Below are positions 1 to 13,100 of a stretch of 64,000 nt of DNA, in pieces; within the stretch, counting starts at the first letter, position 1; each line of letters starts with the position of its first letter. The translations under genes and the position numbers were made by a program. This DNA comes from Luscinia megarhynchos (taxonomy: Eukaryota; Chordata; Aves; Passeriformes; Turdidae), in NCBI GenBank assembly GCA_034336665.1, contig JAPFBE010000013.1, positions 17,835,056-17,899,055 of the forward strand. The letters run 5' to 3'. The notes beneath the pieces are model-generated. The model was given only the letters and a program-made list of their open reading frames with translations, made no database searches and was not told where the DNA came from.

Positions 1-419
1 GCAAGATGACATACTGCTGCAGCCAGGTTGAGCCAGAGTCCTTTCAAAAATTCCTCATGAAAATTCCCTGTTTACTTTGGAGTCTCTGTCCTACCCCTGT
101 GCTTTGTTTTGTCTAGAGTCTTCTGGGATTGTTGTTGCTGTTGTGGTTATGGAGGTGTGATAACTGAAGTGAGCACATCTCCCTTTGCTGCTGTAAACTT
201 CCAAGACTGTAAACTGTGAACTTCCAAGACTCCAAATATGCTAGAAATTAGCCTGCTTGTGGCAAAACACAGTTTTTATTTTCCATCTTCCTGCAGTTTC
301 CCAGTGGGTTTTCACACAGGCCTGTCAACAGGCCAGTATAGATAGGCCTATCTATAGGTAGATACCACAGATACTATAAATTAGGTAACCTCTAGAATTG
401 GCTTTGATATGCTTACCAC
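1..419. other. Unique non-coding sequence, nothing recognised
   Basis: AT-rich sequence without an ORF of note or a recognisable repeat family. There is a small direct duplication, with a near repeat of 'ctgtaaacttccaagact' around 190-230 and a run of 'tataggta/tagatag' words near 335-365. No splice, promoter or RNA signal is convincing. Confidence 0.5.
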
Positions 420-522
420 AAAATAAAATAAAATAAAATAAAAATAAAATAAAATAAAATAAAATAAAAATAAAATAAAAATAAAATAAAATAAAATAAA
501 ATAAAATAAAATAAAATAAAAT
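420..522. repeat. (AAAAT)n simple repeat
   Basis: An uninterrupted array of AAAAT/AAAT units about 103 bases long, with occasional AAAAAT units. No CR1, SINE or LTR body precedes it, so it looks like a stand-alone pentanucleotide microsatellite and not a retroposon tail. Arrays of this length are usually polymorphic between individuals. Confidence 0.95.
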
Positions 523-3227
523 GGAGAAAGAGCATTCTTTTGAAAGACATCAGTTCAGCATTAGTACTGTCTGCCTTCAATGTGGTTTGCAGGTAGCTTA
601 GTCAGAAGAAAAAAATAAAAGTTCTGAGTGTTTCCTTTTCCAGAAAAAAAGCTGAAAATCAAATGGGGCAAATCTTTCTGGGAAAACAGTTGCAAGCTCA
701 TGGCTGAAAGTACAGAAATTGATCAATAATAATATTAATATTATAAATGTAACTCTTACTTTTTTATTTTTATTTTTATTTTTTTAAGTGGCTTGTAAAG
801 ATACTGTTTTCTTAGTTCTGTTTTATAAAACCAAATGGAAACAATCTGATGGAACTCACATCCTTGTAGCTCGCAGAACAAAAAGTGGGAAAATGTTGAA
901 ACAAATTTTATTCTGAGTTTTCCCCTAAATAGAAGGAATTTCAGATCTGAGATTTATCATTCTACTTCAGTTCCATCCTATGTCACTTCACTGGAAGTCA
1001 GATTTTTGAGACAAATCAAGTGACATGATGCCAAAATGTCACTGTACTCTGACCCTCAGGGCAGACACAACACACTCTTCTGCAAAGGAGTCCAAGATAC
1101 ATCAGCCCAAGTGATAACCTGAAGTTCTGAGAGGGAAAATTGATACACACACTCTGGATCTTTCCACTCTTGAGAGGGATGCTGAAATTCTGAAATAGCT
1201 CAGAGTAGAGCTTGTTCAACTTCCTCTATGCCATTGATATTGCATCCCCATCAACACATGGCTGAGACAGGACAAGGTCTGTGCTCAGGACCAAGGCACT
1301 GAGTTGTAGCTCTGCCATCACTCAGATCTAACTGCCCCAAGCTACATGACAAAGCCAGTGTGCTGAGAGAAGGCTGCAAGGAACCTGACTCTGCCCCTGC
1401 ACCTGGGCTGTTACAAATTCTACTGTTGCCCCCATTCCTTTTTCTTGCACCAACCAGCAATCTCCAGATTTTATTACTCCAGATTCACACTTCATAAGGA
1501 TCAGAAGTAGAAAAGTTGATTATCACATTTTAAGCAGGCTTATCTTTAAGAAAAGTAGATTTTTTTAAAAGTTTAAAATTTTTTGATTAAACTGTTCTTA
1601 TCTCAGCATACAAATAGCCTTCTAGACCTATTAGCTCAGATTTTTTTGTTAAAGAATACAGATCCAGTAAAGTAAGGGAAAAAAACCAGCAGTGTATCTC
1701 AGCAACAAAGTTGGAGGGGGTTGAATTGAAAAGACTACAGAAATTCAATTTTGTTTACTTCTATGACACAAAAATGCATTGGGCAGTGGGAACAATCACA
1801 CTTTGGTATGCCAGAATTCTTTCCAAAAAAATATTAACAACAGAAGCACACAAAATGGGTGAATTTCCTTGTGGCCTATCCTTGTATGAGATAAGCACAA
1901 GGGGCAACATAAGCCTCATATTCTAATTTGACAGGAGCATATCTGACTGGGCAGATTATACCAAGGGAATGAATGAATAACAGACATTCTCACCATCCTA
2001 AATCTATATTTGTGCTATAGCTGGAGTTACAGTGAGCTTAAGTCAAATCTACAAATGTTCAGGACACATAAAAAAACCCACATTCTATGGAAAGCCAGAA
2101 AACAATAGCACTGCAATAATCCTACCCAACTATTTTCATTTTCTCTAGCTTGAGCTTCTATCAGAGCCTCCTTAGGTGCCCTGCTGTGCTCATTTTTGTT
2201 AGGAACTTGTTTCAGATTTGGAATTCCAGAAAATTAGAAAGATTATTCTTACACAGGTCTCACAGCACTGCTGGGTGAAAGCTGTGACAGGAATGACTCT
2301 GTCCCTGAAGGACCCAATTCTAATCAGGCAGAGCTCCAAGGCAGCAGGAGACCCAGCAGAATGAGAGCAAGGAGGCTTTGTTCCTGGAAAGGTAGAGCTG
2401 AGACCATGCCCAGATTGCTCTAGGACCTCAGCCAGACTGCAGCAGTAGAAACACCTGCAGGGCCACGCAGGAGTATTGAAATGGGAGGGAAATAATAGAT
2501 GTGGATGTGGCTGGGAGTCTCTCCACTACCTGGAATCTCTCTCTGCCTCAGGAGACCCTTTTCACATCTAGGTGCTCAGAGGCAATTAGCAGCCACCAGT
2601 AAGCAGGTGGCAATAAGAGGTGAGGAGCTTGGGAAGAGGCACTCAGATCCCAAGGCTGGCAGATGCAGCTGCTGGAGCTGCAGTGCCATTCTAAAGCTCT
2701 TTTAACACGTTGTCCCTAAGCACCTGCCACCATGATCACCTGTGTGCTGCAATCTCCTCAGCAGGCCACCTCTTTTCTCCAGCCAGAACCTGCTCTCCTT
2801 GCTCAGCTACTTCTCTTTCTGTTTCTTACACATGATCCTCTGTTAGTGAGCAGCTGCTTCAGCTGCTCCCTTGATCCTTCCTCTCCTTCCTTTGCCTTCT
2901 CATCCCTCCCTATGAAGTCTTTGCATGTCACTCTGCAGGTCAAGCACCATCCTCTTCCTTAAACTGCTTCTCTTTAACCTTTACCTGCTGTATGCTCTGG
3001 ATTTTTAAGGTACCAACCATCCAAGGTGGACAATGGCCCCACAAAATCCCACTGGCCTCCCAGTTTTACACAACTTCTGTCCTCGGTGGTGTTGCATCTT
3101 TTTCAGTATTTTTAGTATTGTGAAATATTAAACTGCTGCCACCCACCAGTACTGCCCAGCCTGCTGTTAATGTGCATTAGAAGAGCACATAAATAACACT
3201 AACAAGACTTGGTGAGTGAATGTGGGG
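523..3227. other. Unique non-coding sequence with short spurious ORFs
   Basis: Short open frames of 60-76 codons occur on both strands, overlap each other and match no family I recognise. The stretch 2240-3000 is somewhat richer in G+C than its surroundings, which explains the extra open frames there. No repeat family is recognisable. Confidence 0.5.
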
Positions 3228-3249
3228 AAAAAAAAAAAAAAAAAAAAAA
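3228..3249. repeat. Poly(A) tract
   Basis: Twenty-two consecutive A residues after 'gtgtggggaaa'-type sequence. The upstream 300 bases do not resemble a CR1 or a processed transcript. I therefore call it only a mononucleotide tract, although an unrecognised retroposon tail cannot be excluded. Confidence 0.9.
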
Positions 3250-6200
3250 GCTACTTAGTTTTGTGGAAAACATACTTCTGGCTATTTTATTAAGCAGGCA
3301 AAAAGCCTACTTTCTTCTTCACATACTAAGCTGCCCATGCACTACAGAACCCATATACAGCAGTTTCAAGTGTTATTTTTAAATTTTTATAAATAGTTAC
3401 CTTAAAATACAAACTTATACAACCAAATGGCATGGCCTAATAACAAAATGGAGAAAGATCAAGAGTAAAATGACACATACAGAGGTACATAACCTCACAC
3501 TCATGTGTTGTGTGAAGTAATTCTAAATATAACTTTCTGATGATGTTAAGAGAGGTCCTGACAAGAGATGGAGGAAAGGGGATGTGTAGATCACAGGAGG
3601 AAGTTCACAACTTCTCTGCCAGAATTGCTGGGACAGCTAAGTGGGAGGTATCACTTACACACAGACAGCTAGGCAGGAGAAAACCTGCAACACCACCAGG
3701 ATGTACAGTGAACTGTGTTTAAGGTTTTGGAGGCATCAGCACAAATTCACTGTCAATCTGCCTCCATGCAGCCTGTCAGGGTACAGAACCAGATACAAGA
3801 TGGACAGGAGTCTGAAAGCTTTGGAGCAAGCATAACACACTCAGGCACCTTTTAATCCAGAAGCCCACCAGCCTGAAACTCTCTGGTGTTCACTGGTACC
3901 TGTTGGCAAGGTTTTTTTCTTATTTTGAAGAGGCCAATCCCCCACCCACTAACAAAAAGCAGTACCTGAAAGCTAATTATCCTGCTGTGCTGTCCTTCCA
4001 AGGCAGGCAGCTAGTGACAGAAGTCCTAACACCTTCCTCAGCTCTGCTCTGGCATCTCACCCAGGTACTTGTTGATTCCTGTGATGTTGTCCCACTCCTC
4101 ATCTTTCACGTTGGTCACAGGGAATTCTAACCTGTCCTCCCTGCCCATCTGGCACCAAAGCCCACTGTGACTGGTGGGCCACAATTCCATTTTGCTGCTT
4201 CCTCTGTGACTTTTGCCACAAACTTCTCTGTTTAATCTTGGCTAGAAAAGGTGCTTCCTCTGTTCAGTTGCAGGCTGCTTTAGCATCCAGAGGCCACTGG
4301 GAGCCACATGTTCTCTCCCAGAGCTTTTCATAGTGAACACAAGCGTTTCCTTTCCTCCTCTTCCTCACACACTCTGCCACTGTCCTTCTCCAGCTCACTC
4401 TTAGGAACATGGAGGCTTCAAATCTGACAAGCAGGATTGAAACCAGACTAATGTGCCGTGGTTCTGAGCCTCTTACTTGCTAATTTTTGATTTATATAAA
4501 AAAGCCACTACACCTTCTGGGTAGACTAACCATTCTGCAAATGAACATGATTACTTTGTGCTTTTAGCTAGGCCAGACCATGCCTCATTTTCTGTAAATT
4601 GGAACACTTGTGAATCAGAACATTTCATTTTCTGAAGTCGTACCAGTGACTTGGACCCGGGTGAGTTTAATCTCTTTGGGGAATATTTGGCTTTTATGTA
4701 AATGTTCAGATGACAAACAAAGGCTTAGGAAGCATCATTTGTGCCTGTAAGTGATGGCATTGCTTCCCAGTTACACTACACAGTGACTTCATAATGAATG
4801 TTTAATTCTCCAGAGCACTGGAAAATGTTTTTAATTGTTTTTCTGTAGCTATTTCAGCTGGGTTTTGATAGTTTTCTTTATCTATCCTATTTCCTAATAC
4901 TTCTGGTTTGCCCAGGGGCATCTATTGGAAACATTAAAAAGTTGGGATCCAACCATATTTTAGTCTGTGAATGAAATGTTTTCCTTAAGCTGGAAATGTT
5001 TTGAATTCAGTACAATTTCTAATCGTCATCTGGCGCAAGAAGCAGCAGTCAACAGAATCTAATTGTGTGCTGAGAATTGTTTGCAAGAAAGTTATAAATG
5101 CAAATAAAGATTAAGTTTAACCATAAAAATTATATGACATAAAAATAAATAATGGTCTGCTGCCTTTAAGGGCTAAGGCAGTAATTTTGTAAAAAATAAA
5201 CATAAATACCATCAAGAACATTCTGAAAATACTAGTAATAAACACATAAATCAATCATGAAAAAAGCAAAATAAACTGAGAATTCGCACAGAAGAGGTGC
5301 TAGATGCTCTGAGGGCATTTTCAGTGGATTTCAAATCCTTATAGCACCAGTTATTAATTTAAATCCTGTTCAAACCATGAGTGACTGAACTGGAAGAACT
5401 ATCTACAGCAATCAATTAATACCAGTAAATTTCTCTGCTTTGAACTGCCCATAAATCATTATTTACAGTATATGAATCATCATTTAATCATTTAGAAATA
5501 CACGTTTTATGCATTGTATGAGCCTATGGAATGTTTGTAAATTATTTTCTGTTCATAACTTGTTGTCTGTGCTGTGAATTTCAGCATAGTCATGTATTAA
5601 AAAGTGCAGCAGTATTTTCACAAGTTTTGCCATCCATTCTGTGTGATTTAAAGTAAATTTCTATGTACCAGTTGAAAAAAAAATAGAAAATTTCATTATG
5701 AAAGTTGATGGCAGCTGCTGTCAGAATACTATTCCATCCAGAGACGAGCACATGACTGCATAGAGATAATTCATGTAATAAATTCAAGTCTTTCAAAGCA
5801 TGGAAAGAAATCCTATGCCTGCACTTACACCATGATAGTAAGGTAACTATTGTCCAATGCCACATACCATGTAACTAAAAACCAGTAAAAATCTAGATAT
5901 ATTTACAGAGATTTTCCTGGAGAAGTAGGTGCTAAAGATTGGAATTTGCACACTGTAGGCTTAAAAACAGAATAGTCATGAGGAACCCGTCGTGAGACAC
6001 GAGGCACAGCTTCTCAGCAAGTGTTGAAGAGGGATGACTACAGATCTCCAGATGAAAAAACAGCCTGGGTTGCTGCCTAGGAGCTCAGGGGAGTCTGTGT
6101 ATTTGCAAATATTTGGACTACTCTCTGCATATCTCTTTTGCCAAAACACTACTCAAAACACCCACTTTACATCTTCCTAATCTGTCCTTCATTGAACTTA

Positions 6201-6397
6201 ACACTTCCATAACTAACCAGCTGGTAACCCAACTCATGGAAGGAAGCCCCTGCTGGAGGAGAGGGCAGCTGCAAAGCCTGTGAATTTTCTCAAAGACCAT
6301 CCTGAACAGTGGAACAGTTTAGTCTGTAAGTTTTATAGTTCTGTTCCTGGATTGTTTTCTTTCATTTTGATTTTTTTTCCCTACTAACTCTAAGGTG
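3250..6397. other. Unique sequence; CpG-retaining, possibly conserved block at about 4.6-5.1 kb
   Basis: No gene or repeat is recognised. Within it, 4630-5110 keeps several CpG dinucleotides in an otherwise CpG-poor region ('gaagtcgtacc', 'aatcgtcatctggcgcaag'). It also contains a strong splice-donor-like GTGAGT after 'gacccgg' near 4661, and a long AT-rich tail. All three frames upstream of that donor close quickly, so a coding exon is not supported. A conserved non-coding element or a non-coding exon is possible. This is inference only. Confidence 0.35.
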
Positions 6398-6465
6398 AAA
6401 AAAAAAGAAAAAAAAGAAAAAAAAGAAAAAAAGAAAAAAAGAAAAAAATATATATATATATATAT
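6398..6465. repeat. (AAAAAAG)n polypurine array followed by (TA)n
   Basis: A roughly 50-base polypurine array made of A-runs separated by single G residues, passing directly into about eight TA dinucleotides. It is a compound microsatellite that is typically variable and prone to sequencing error. Confidence 0.9.
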
Positions 6466-6702
6466 GTTTAAAAAAAAATAATGATACAGTAGCTGGATCA
6501 GGATTCAAATACTCATGGAAAAATACCTTCATACAAAAGTGTCCAAGGCCTCCTCTTATCTATGAATGTGCTGGTAAATCAATTATATGGACGTGTGATC
6601 TGCAGAGACCAAAGAGATAGCAGAGACCTCCTAAGACAATTTCAAGTCCCTATCTGAAGGGACTTCTGGCTGAATAGATTTTTCCATCAGTTGCCTGCCC
6701 AC

Positions 6703-7130
6703 TATAATGGTTTAACCCCAGCCAGCAGCCAATACCACCAGCTGCTCACTTGCTCCTCCAGTAGGATGGGGGAAAATGTTGGAAGAGTGAAAGAAAACTT
6801 GTGGGTTGAGATAAAGACATTTTAACAGCAAAACTAGTGCAAAAGCAAAGCAAAATGAAGAATTCCATCACTTCCCATGGGCAGGCAGGTGTTTGGTTAT
6901 TCCCAGAGTGGGGCTCTATCACAAGTAAGAGGGACTTGGGGAAAATGACTGTCATAGCTCCAAATGTCTCTCTTTCTTCTTCCCTACACTTTATATGTGG
7001 GGAATACATATAAAGTATGTATGGCTCTGTGAGCATGATGCCAGTGTGGATATCCCACTGGTCAGCTGTGGTCAGCTGTCCCACCTGTGTCCCCTCAGAA
7101 CTCCCTGAGCACCCTCAGCCTACTCACAAA
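6703..7130 (-). mobile_element. Avian endogenous retrovirus LTR (ERVL-like), 5'-truncated
   Basis: On the plus strand this begins with the reverse complement of the LTR 3' end ('tggtttaaccccagccagc'). It continues through 'gtgggttgagataaagaca', 'cacttcccatgggcaggcag' and 'ggtcagctgtcccac', segments I recognise from a widespread avian LTR family. The LTR sense is therefore minus. A TATA box (TATAAA on the minus strand) lies at 6990-6995. The usual ATTAAA poly(A) signal is degraded to GTTAAA. The usual sense-5' part is missing: similarity stops near 7130, beside an (AAAC)n repeat. No internal retroviral genes are attached. Other copies in the window lie at 56826-57088 and 58126-58700. The class assignment rests on the 5-bp target-site duplication of the 58 kb copy. 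Confidence 0.8.
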
Positions 7131-7133
7131 CCC

Positions 7134-7173
7134 CAAACCAAACAAAAACAAACAAACAAACAAAAACAAAAAC
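7134..7173. repeat. (AAAC)n simple repeat
   Basis: Alternating CAAA and CAAAA units immediately beyond the point where the LTR on the minus strand loses similarity. The microsatellite marks, and may have caused, the truncation breakpoint. Confidence 0.85.
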
Positions 7174-10100
7174 CTCAACCTTAATCTTAACGCCCACATA
7201 GCAAAATATGTGAATTTTACAAAGCATTCTGTTGGATGAAGTCACAACTAAAGCATGACCCATCCTAAAAATTTCCAGGAATTATTGAAAGAATTCCAGT
7301 TGATATAACTGGATTCTACATTAGGCTTACAGTAACTGGAGGATAATAATTTTGACAAAGACACAGTTCCCCCTGTCACAATTGAGATGCATTGTTTGAG
7401 CAGTTTGTGAAAGCTGAACATTTATTATTTGGATCCCATTAATTCTATCATAAAAGGCAGATATTTTCTTCAAAGAAAATGGCACCCCTGCTGAGCATTC
7501 AGATCTTGAAAAAAAACCCTCTAGAACTGAGCTTGAAAGGAAAAATGCAGAGTGCTACACAGAGGTCCTTGAAATACACCTCAATACACCACTCTTCCCC
7601 ATGCTATCACAAAATCCTTTTGATAGGTGATTATAAGGGATAGGTAATCTTAGTGACATGCTCAGGAGGGAAAATGTGGCTTGGTTGCCTGAAACATGAA
7701 AGAATGCCACAAATTAGATCTAGTCAAGTAGTACAAAAAGTCATTCATTAGCATAGACACAAAAAGAAAGTACCAAGTTAGCACTATCATTATTCAAGGA
7801 GGTCAAAATTAGTCCTTCATGTACATTCAGTTCATCAGCAATTTATTTGCAAGAACTTCCATGAATCTTAAAAAAACCCCAGAATTTTAGCACCAGTAAT
7901 TATCTTGAAAAACTTTATGAAATGTGCATTTTTATTCAACACTCAGCCTTTCCTATTTTAATTCTTCCAAAGAGGAAGTATTCTGTCCTAGCTACTGAAC
8001 AACCTCACAGTGCCAGTGATGACCAAAGGCTAGCCAGGATATCAAATAAAGAACTGATTCTTGCCCACTGCTCTCTGTATTTGCCTCAGTGGTCACTACA
8101 TATCATCTGCAATACAAACTACTTGCATACAATAAATGAAAGGAAGCTTGTTTGACTAGAATTCTTAGACATATTTTTTTGGCTAGGAGATGAGAATTAT
8201 CACTTTGGATTAAAATATTGATTAATCTAATTGATAACCCAGTTCCACAAGGTATCGAAATTATTCTCAGTAACAGAGAAAAACTTACTGCAGCTGAAGT
8301 TCTGCAGCTCACTGGATAGCTTGTGTGCTGGTGGGCATTTTTCCACCTTGACTCTTTTTTGTTCTGCCTAAAACAAACCTGGAAGCTGTCATCATCCATA
8401 GTAGGTCTTTTGTATTTAAAGACATCTACTAAATAAAGGCAAATGGATTTTGAAAATGGCAAATAAATGGATAAAGCACTGTCAAATTTTTTAACAGCAG
8501 GCAAACACCAACAAATTCAAATGCAAAATTGATGAGATAAAAGTGGCTATAATGAGAATATGTAATTTTTGGTATATGAGTGTGCTAAAATGACTGTGGC
8601 CTACTCATCAGCAAGGAGTAACTCAGGAACAGAGAGATTACAGACAACTAGGATTGAGAAACATGGATTGACAGAAAAAAGAACCCAAAAACCCTGTTGA
8701 AAATCAAACTGATTTTCAATTAAAAAAGAAGGAAAGTATTAGAGTAGGAGACAAAGAGGAAGTTTTGCATTCATTATATGTGATGTGAGTCAATACTGTT
8801 AATTTGCTAAGAGGAAAGGCAGAATTGCCAACTATAATCTCCTTTTATAAAACATGATGATGGGTGGTAGGAGTCAGTCCTGCTAATTAATATCTGGCCT
8901 GCAGTAGGTGTCCAGACCCAGGACTAATAAACTGGGCTGGACCATTGTACTCCAGAGCTTAGATCCCAGCAAAGCCACCAAAGTCTTCCACACATGGATC
9001 ACCTCCCTGCACTGAGTGGGATTAGATGGACCCAATAAATATTCATGGTCTATAGCCAAGTAAGTCGAACAGAGGTGTTCTGCTTTTCATGTGTTATCTT
9101 CACCTTTGTGAAAATGTGACTCCTCCAAGACTCTGCATATCCTTAGGGTAATAAGAGCAGGAAACTCATGAGGCTAAAGAGTCAAATCAGCCAGGAGGGA
9201 TGCCAAAGAAGATCTTTGCAAAGTCAGTGAAGGACAAGGTGTGCTAGCTAGTAAGTGTACTCATGAACAACATTCCTCAAAATTCTGATTGAGCAGGTTA
9301 TTTGCTGGCAGGGGCATGGGTGTAGGACACAAGTCACATCAGGACAGCCCCAGCACTGTGACTCTATCAGTAGCATCAGACACAGAGACCAAGGAGGTGA
9401 ATCTGGGTCACCCTAGAGAGGAAACTGGGGAGCCACTGGTGAACAGTGCAAATGATGTGCACTTGTGGGAGAGTAAAGCATTCCTTCTGAGCATGAAAAT
9501 ATGTTTGAAAAACCTGTGCAGGAGAACTACTGAGGGAAGGGGGGAAAAAAACAGAAAAGCAACAATCCACATGTAAAGTTTTCCAGTAGGTTTTCTAGCA
9601 GGAGGAAATTATCAGATTGGCTATTAGCACGGGGCCCATTTCTTCCAGAATTTATTTGCTAGGATGCATATTGAGGCTTCATTATTCCACCACGGTATTT
9701 TTTTGAGCTGTGGGTGTTCTGCATGATTAACAAAGACAAATATCATATTTTACCATGGTTTATTCCACTCTAGGCAATAGGATTTAGTCCGTAACAGGGA
9801 AAATCAAATACAGGATTAGGATATGCCATTTTTTTTCTCAAATACAAGCTTGTCAACCTATGGAATTTGTGTAAAAATATATTTAAATGGATATTTTTAA
9901 GATGCTTGAACACAGAATGGTATTTTTCCTTTTTTAAAAATTAAATTTATTACTTCTCAGAGCAAGTAGCTAATAGAGTTGGCAGAAGACATGGAGTGCA
10001 CACGAAGTCATTGAACTGTGTAATAAAGACACCTTGGTCACTACCACATCTTTATGAATGTTACTTTATTTTTAGTTTCTTAAGGACACTCAGAGTTGCA

Positions 10101-13100
10101 GCTCTCAATAGCTGGACATTGACTCAGGATGTTATTGAGGGGCAATGACAGGGACAGGACCTCTCAGAATAATAACAGGTGGTTTTCATACCACTGGCAT
10201 TGCCTATAGTTGAAGTCAGATTTCCCCTAAAACTGAAAATACATGCAGATTTAAAAAATAACATCATAAACCTGTGCAAGACCTTGGTGTCCATAGTCAG
10301 CATATGGACAAATTATGAAATTTGTCTTACCAAGGCAACACTGAACATAAAAAGCATTTAAAATTTGTAAGCATCCAATTTATGTTATATTGTGTGTTGC
10401 CTAAGACTGTTTCTGGGCATACCCCAATTTGCTGTAGCCTTTTGGCCTGCCTCACACACAGTACTGACAAAGATAGAAAAATTAAGATTATTTTTCAGCT
10501 AATATCTCCCAAGCTTCACAGAGCTTTTCTTGGACTGGCATCTGATGAAAGGCAGATGTGACAGAGCCATTTTTATGTCCCACTGTGTGCCATGACCCAG
10601 AATTACAGAAGGATGTGTGGTGCATCCATTCCTCCCCTTCTGTGTGAACACATTACAAAACATCAGTTGGCATGAAAATCTTGATAGTACCTGCTGTTGG
10701 GTAGAAACGCTTTTTTTGCTCCTTGTTGAAATGGTTTACCTATGCAAAGAGAAAAATCTTTGCAATTTATTTATTTATTCGTTTGTTTGCTTGTTCTGCT
10801 TGGTGGCAGTTTTCATACCAGTCACAGGTGGATTTTACCCCTTATCCAGAGTTTGATAACACCTTTTGGGATGCAGACTCTCTGAAGAGGAGATGAGGGC
10901 TCAGTTTAAATTTGATCAGGATCAAGAGGAAGAGAAGCAAGTTTAACCCTCCAGATCCTTTTCAAGTTTGCTCACAAATAGGCTATGGAATAAAAGGGAT
11001 TGGAAAGAGGTGTGGGCAGCACCATCTGTTCCTGGTTTTTAAAATTAAAAAGGGAAATTCCCCGTTGTAGGTGCCAAGAAGAGGATGTGAACATCTACTT
11101 TACAGAGGGGATTTAATTTTGTCACTCTTACTGGAGTTCTGCTTTGCTCAGCACTGGGCACTGTGATGCCACAAGGCCATGCCCTCTGCACCCTCTGGGT
11201 GCCACTCAAAGCCTGTGTTTTGGGAGGCACTGGCTGCTGCCCAGGAGCTGCTGGGTTGATGGGGAACACTTCAGCTGCCTGTGCCTCTACCTGTTGTAAA
11301 ATAATGGCAAGAGCTGCAGCAAATTTTTACCATCACATGCCAACTACTGCTCTGCTGTACTGTTGCCATGTTTCCCTCTGCCCACTTCAGGAGGCTGCAG
11401 AGGTAAAGAGAACAGTCTGCCTCCAATGACAGCAGTGATAACCATCATTATTACACCCACAATGACAAAAAAATGGAGGTTTTTGTAGAAAGCTGCTGCC
11501 TGCCATGTGAATTAGTTACTCACTATTCACCAATCTTGTTAGTTAACAAATGCTCAGTGTTTCATTAGTTCTCTTGACAGCTGCTCCCAAGGAAAAAATT
11601 CCTTTGAGGCTGACACAATGAAGCTGGCTTTTCTGCTCTTTCTGCATGTGCTACCAAAGGGCTTGAACCCCCCCAAACTCCTGCCAGAATAACTCTGAAA
11701 GTCCTGGCTTTTGTCAGAAGAGAGGAAAATACTACAAAAAGAGGGTCAGGAGCAGTTAACCTCTATCGTTAGCACTCCTGAGTTATCAGCAGTAGGCATG
11801 TTCTCTAGAACAGAGCACATTTTACTGCATATCACAGTATCATTGTAAGTTTTATTTAAATTTCCACTAATAAAAGAAACAAGCACAGCTTCCAAGAGGG
11901 AGGAGAGGGAGCTTGACTTTCACACATGACACTATATCACATTTTTAAAAAACAAGACAATCTGCTCCCTCTCCTGATATTTAACAAGCAGCACAAAATC
12001 ACAGACTACTTCAAACTACTTGCATGATCTGATATTAACTCTTAGAGTTCCATAATTGACCTGCAATATTCTCTCTTACTAATACATCATTTTCCCCCTA
12101 CACTTTTAATTTTTTACATGTAGGACTTGAAAAAATGAATCAATTATTATTGATCTATTAGTTTGCATTTCCCCCTTCAGTAACATTAGCTTTATTTTAT
12201 GATTTATTTATCAGAAAAAAAAAGCCTTTAACCATATTAAAACCTTAAAAAACTTGGCATTTTTTACAATTATGCTGCCCTTTATTTATCTAAAACAATA
12301 TTTCATCTTCAGTCAAATATCATTAGTAGAAATATAGCTATGATGCATACCCTTTTGAGCTGAACTAATAATGGCAAACTTCCTGCACATATACCTTTAA
12401 CCTGATGGTATTCAGATCAGCAGCCCTGCAATGTATTGGTCTGAGAAGTAAACAAAATTATGAAGGTAGGCCTAAAAATGTATATTTTTATATTAAAAAA
12501 TATCCTCCCAGTATTCTAGGTTCCACTTTCATGTTACAATCCCTTGTGTTAAAGAGCCATCTTCTATGTTTGACCCCTTCCAAGGATATAGCATGAGAAA
12601 GAGAAGTTAGGTATTTACTGAGAGCAAAGGAATTATACATATGTTGTATACTCTAACCTAAAAGTCTGATACAAGTACTTCTGAAGGCAGCATGAGACTT
12701 TCAGTTGACTTGGTGGCAACTGTATTAATGGTAACCCAAAACCCTTAGCCTTTAATGACCACTGATACCATTACCAGGGCTGAAGTTTCATGTATTTTTT
12801 TTACTATATATAAGACAATAAATGTTTCAACCAGTCAATTTTCTCTATACTAAGCTGTTACTAAATGACCCAATTTAAAAATTGATCTTCTCTCAGCAGA
12901 ATGAGGGTAGATGCCCATGCTCATTTACATGGCAGTCATGAAATCAATTGGACTTACCTAATTTTTTTAATTGAAAACAAAGCTGTTGCACAAGTTATTA
13001 AATAAAATCACAATGACACATTATGTGAAAGAGAGAGCATCAGCTTTATACTGCTTCTTCTCCATTCTTTTGCAAGAATGTGATCAAAGAGAAAACAGAT

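Noticed and set aside
420..522. Tail of a retroposon at the (AAAAT)n array
   Set aside because: No CR1 or SINE body precedes it, and avian CR1 elements end in an 8-bp repeat related to ATTCTATG, not in AAAAT units.
4491..4510. TATA-box promoter ('tttatataaaaaag')
   Set aside because: No CpG enrichment, initiator context or downstream exon. AT-rich words like this are expected by chance here.
8103..8504. 133-codon minus-strand frame
   Set aside because: No domain, no splice or promoter context, and a length still compatible with chance in 64 kb of six-frame sequence.
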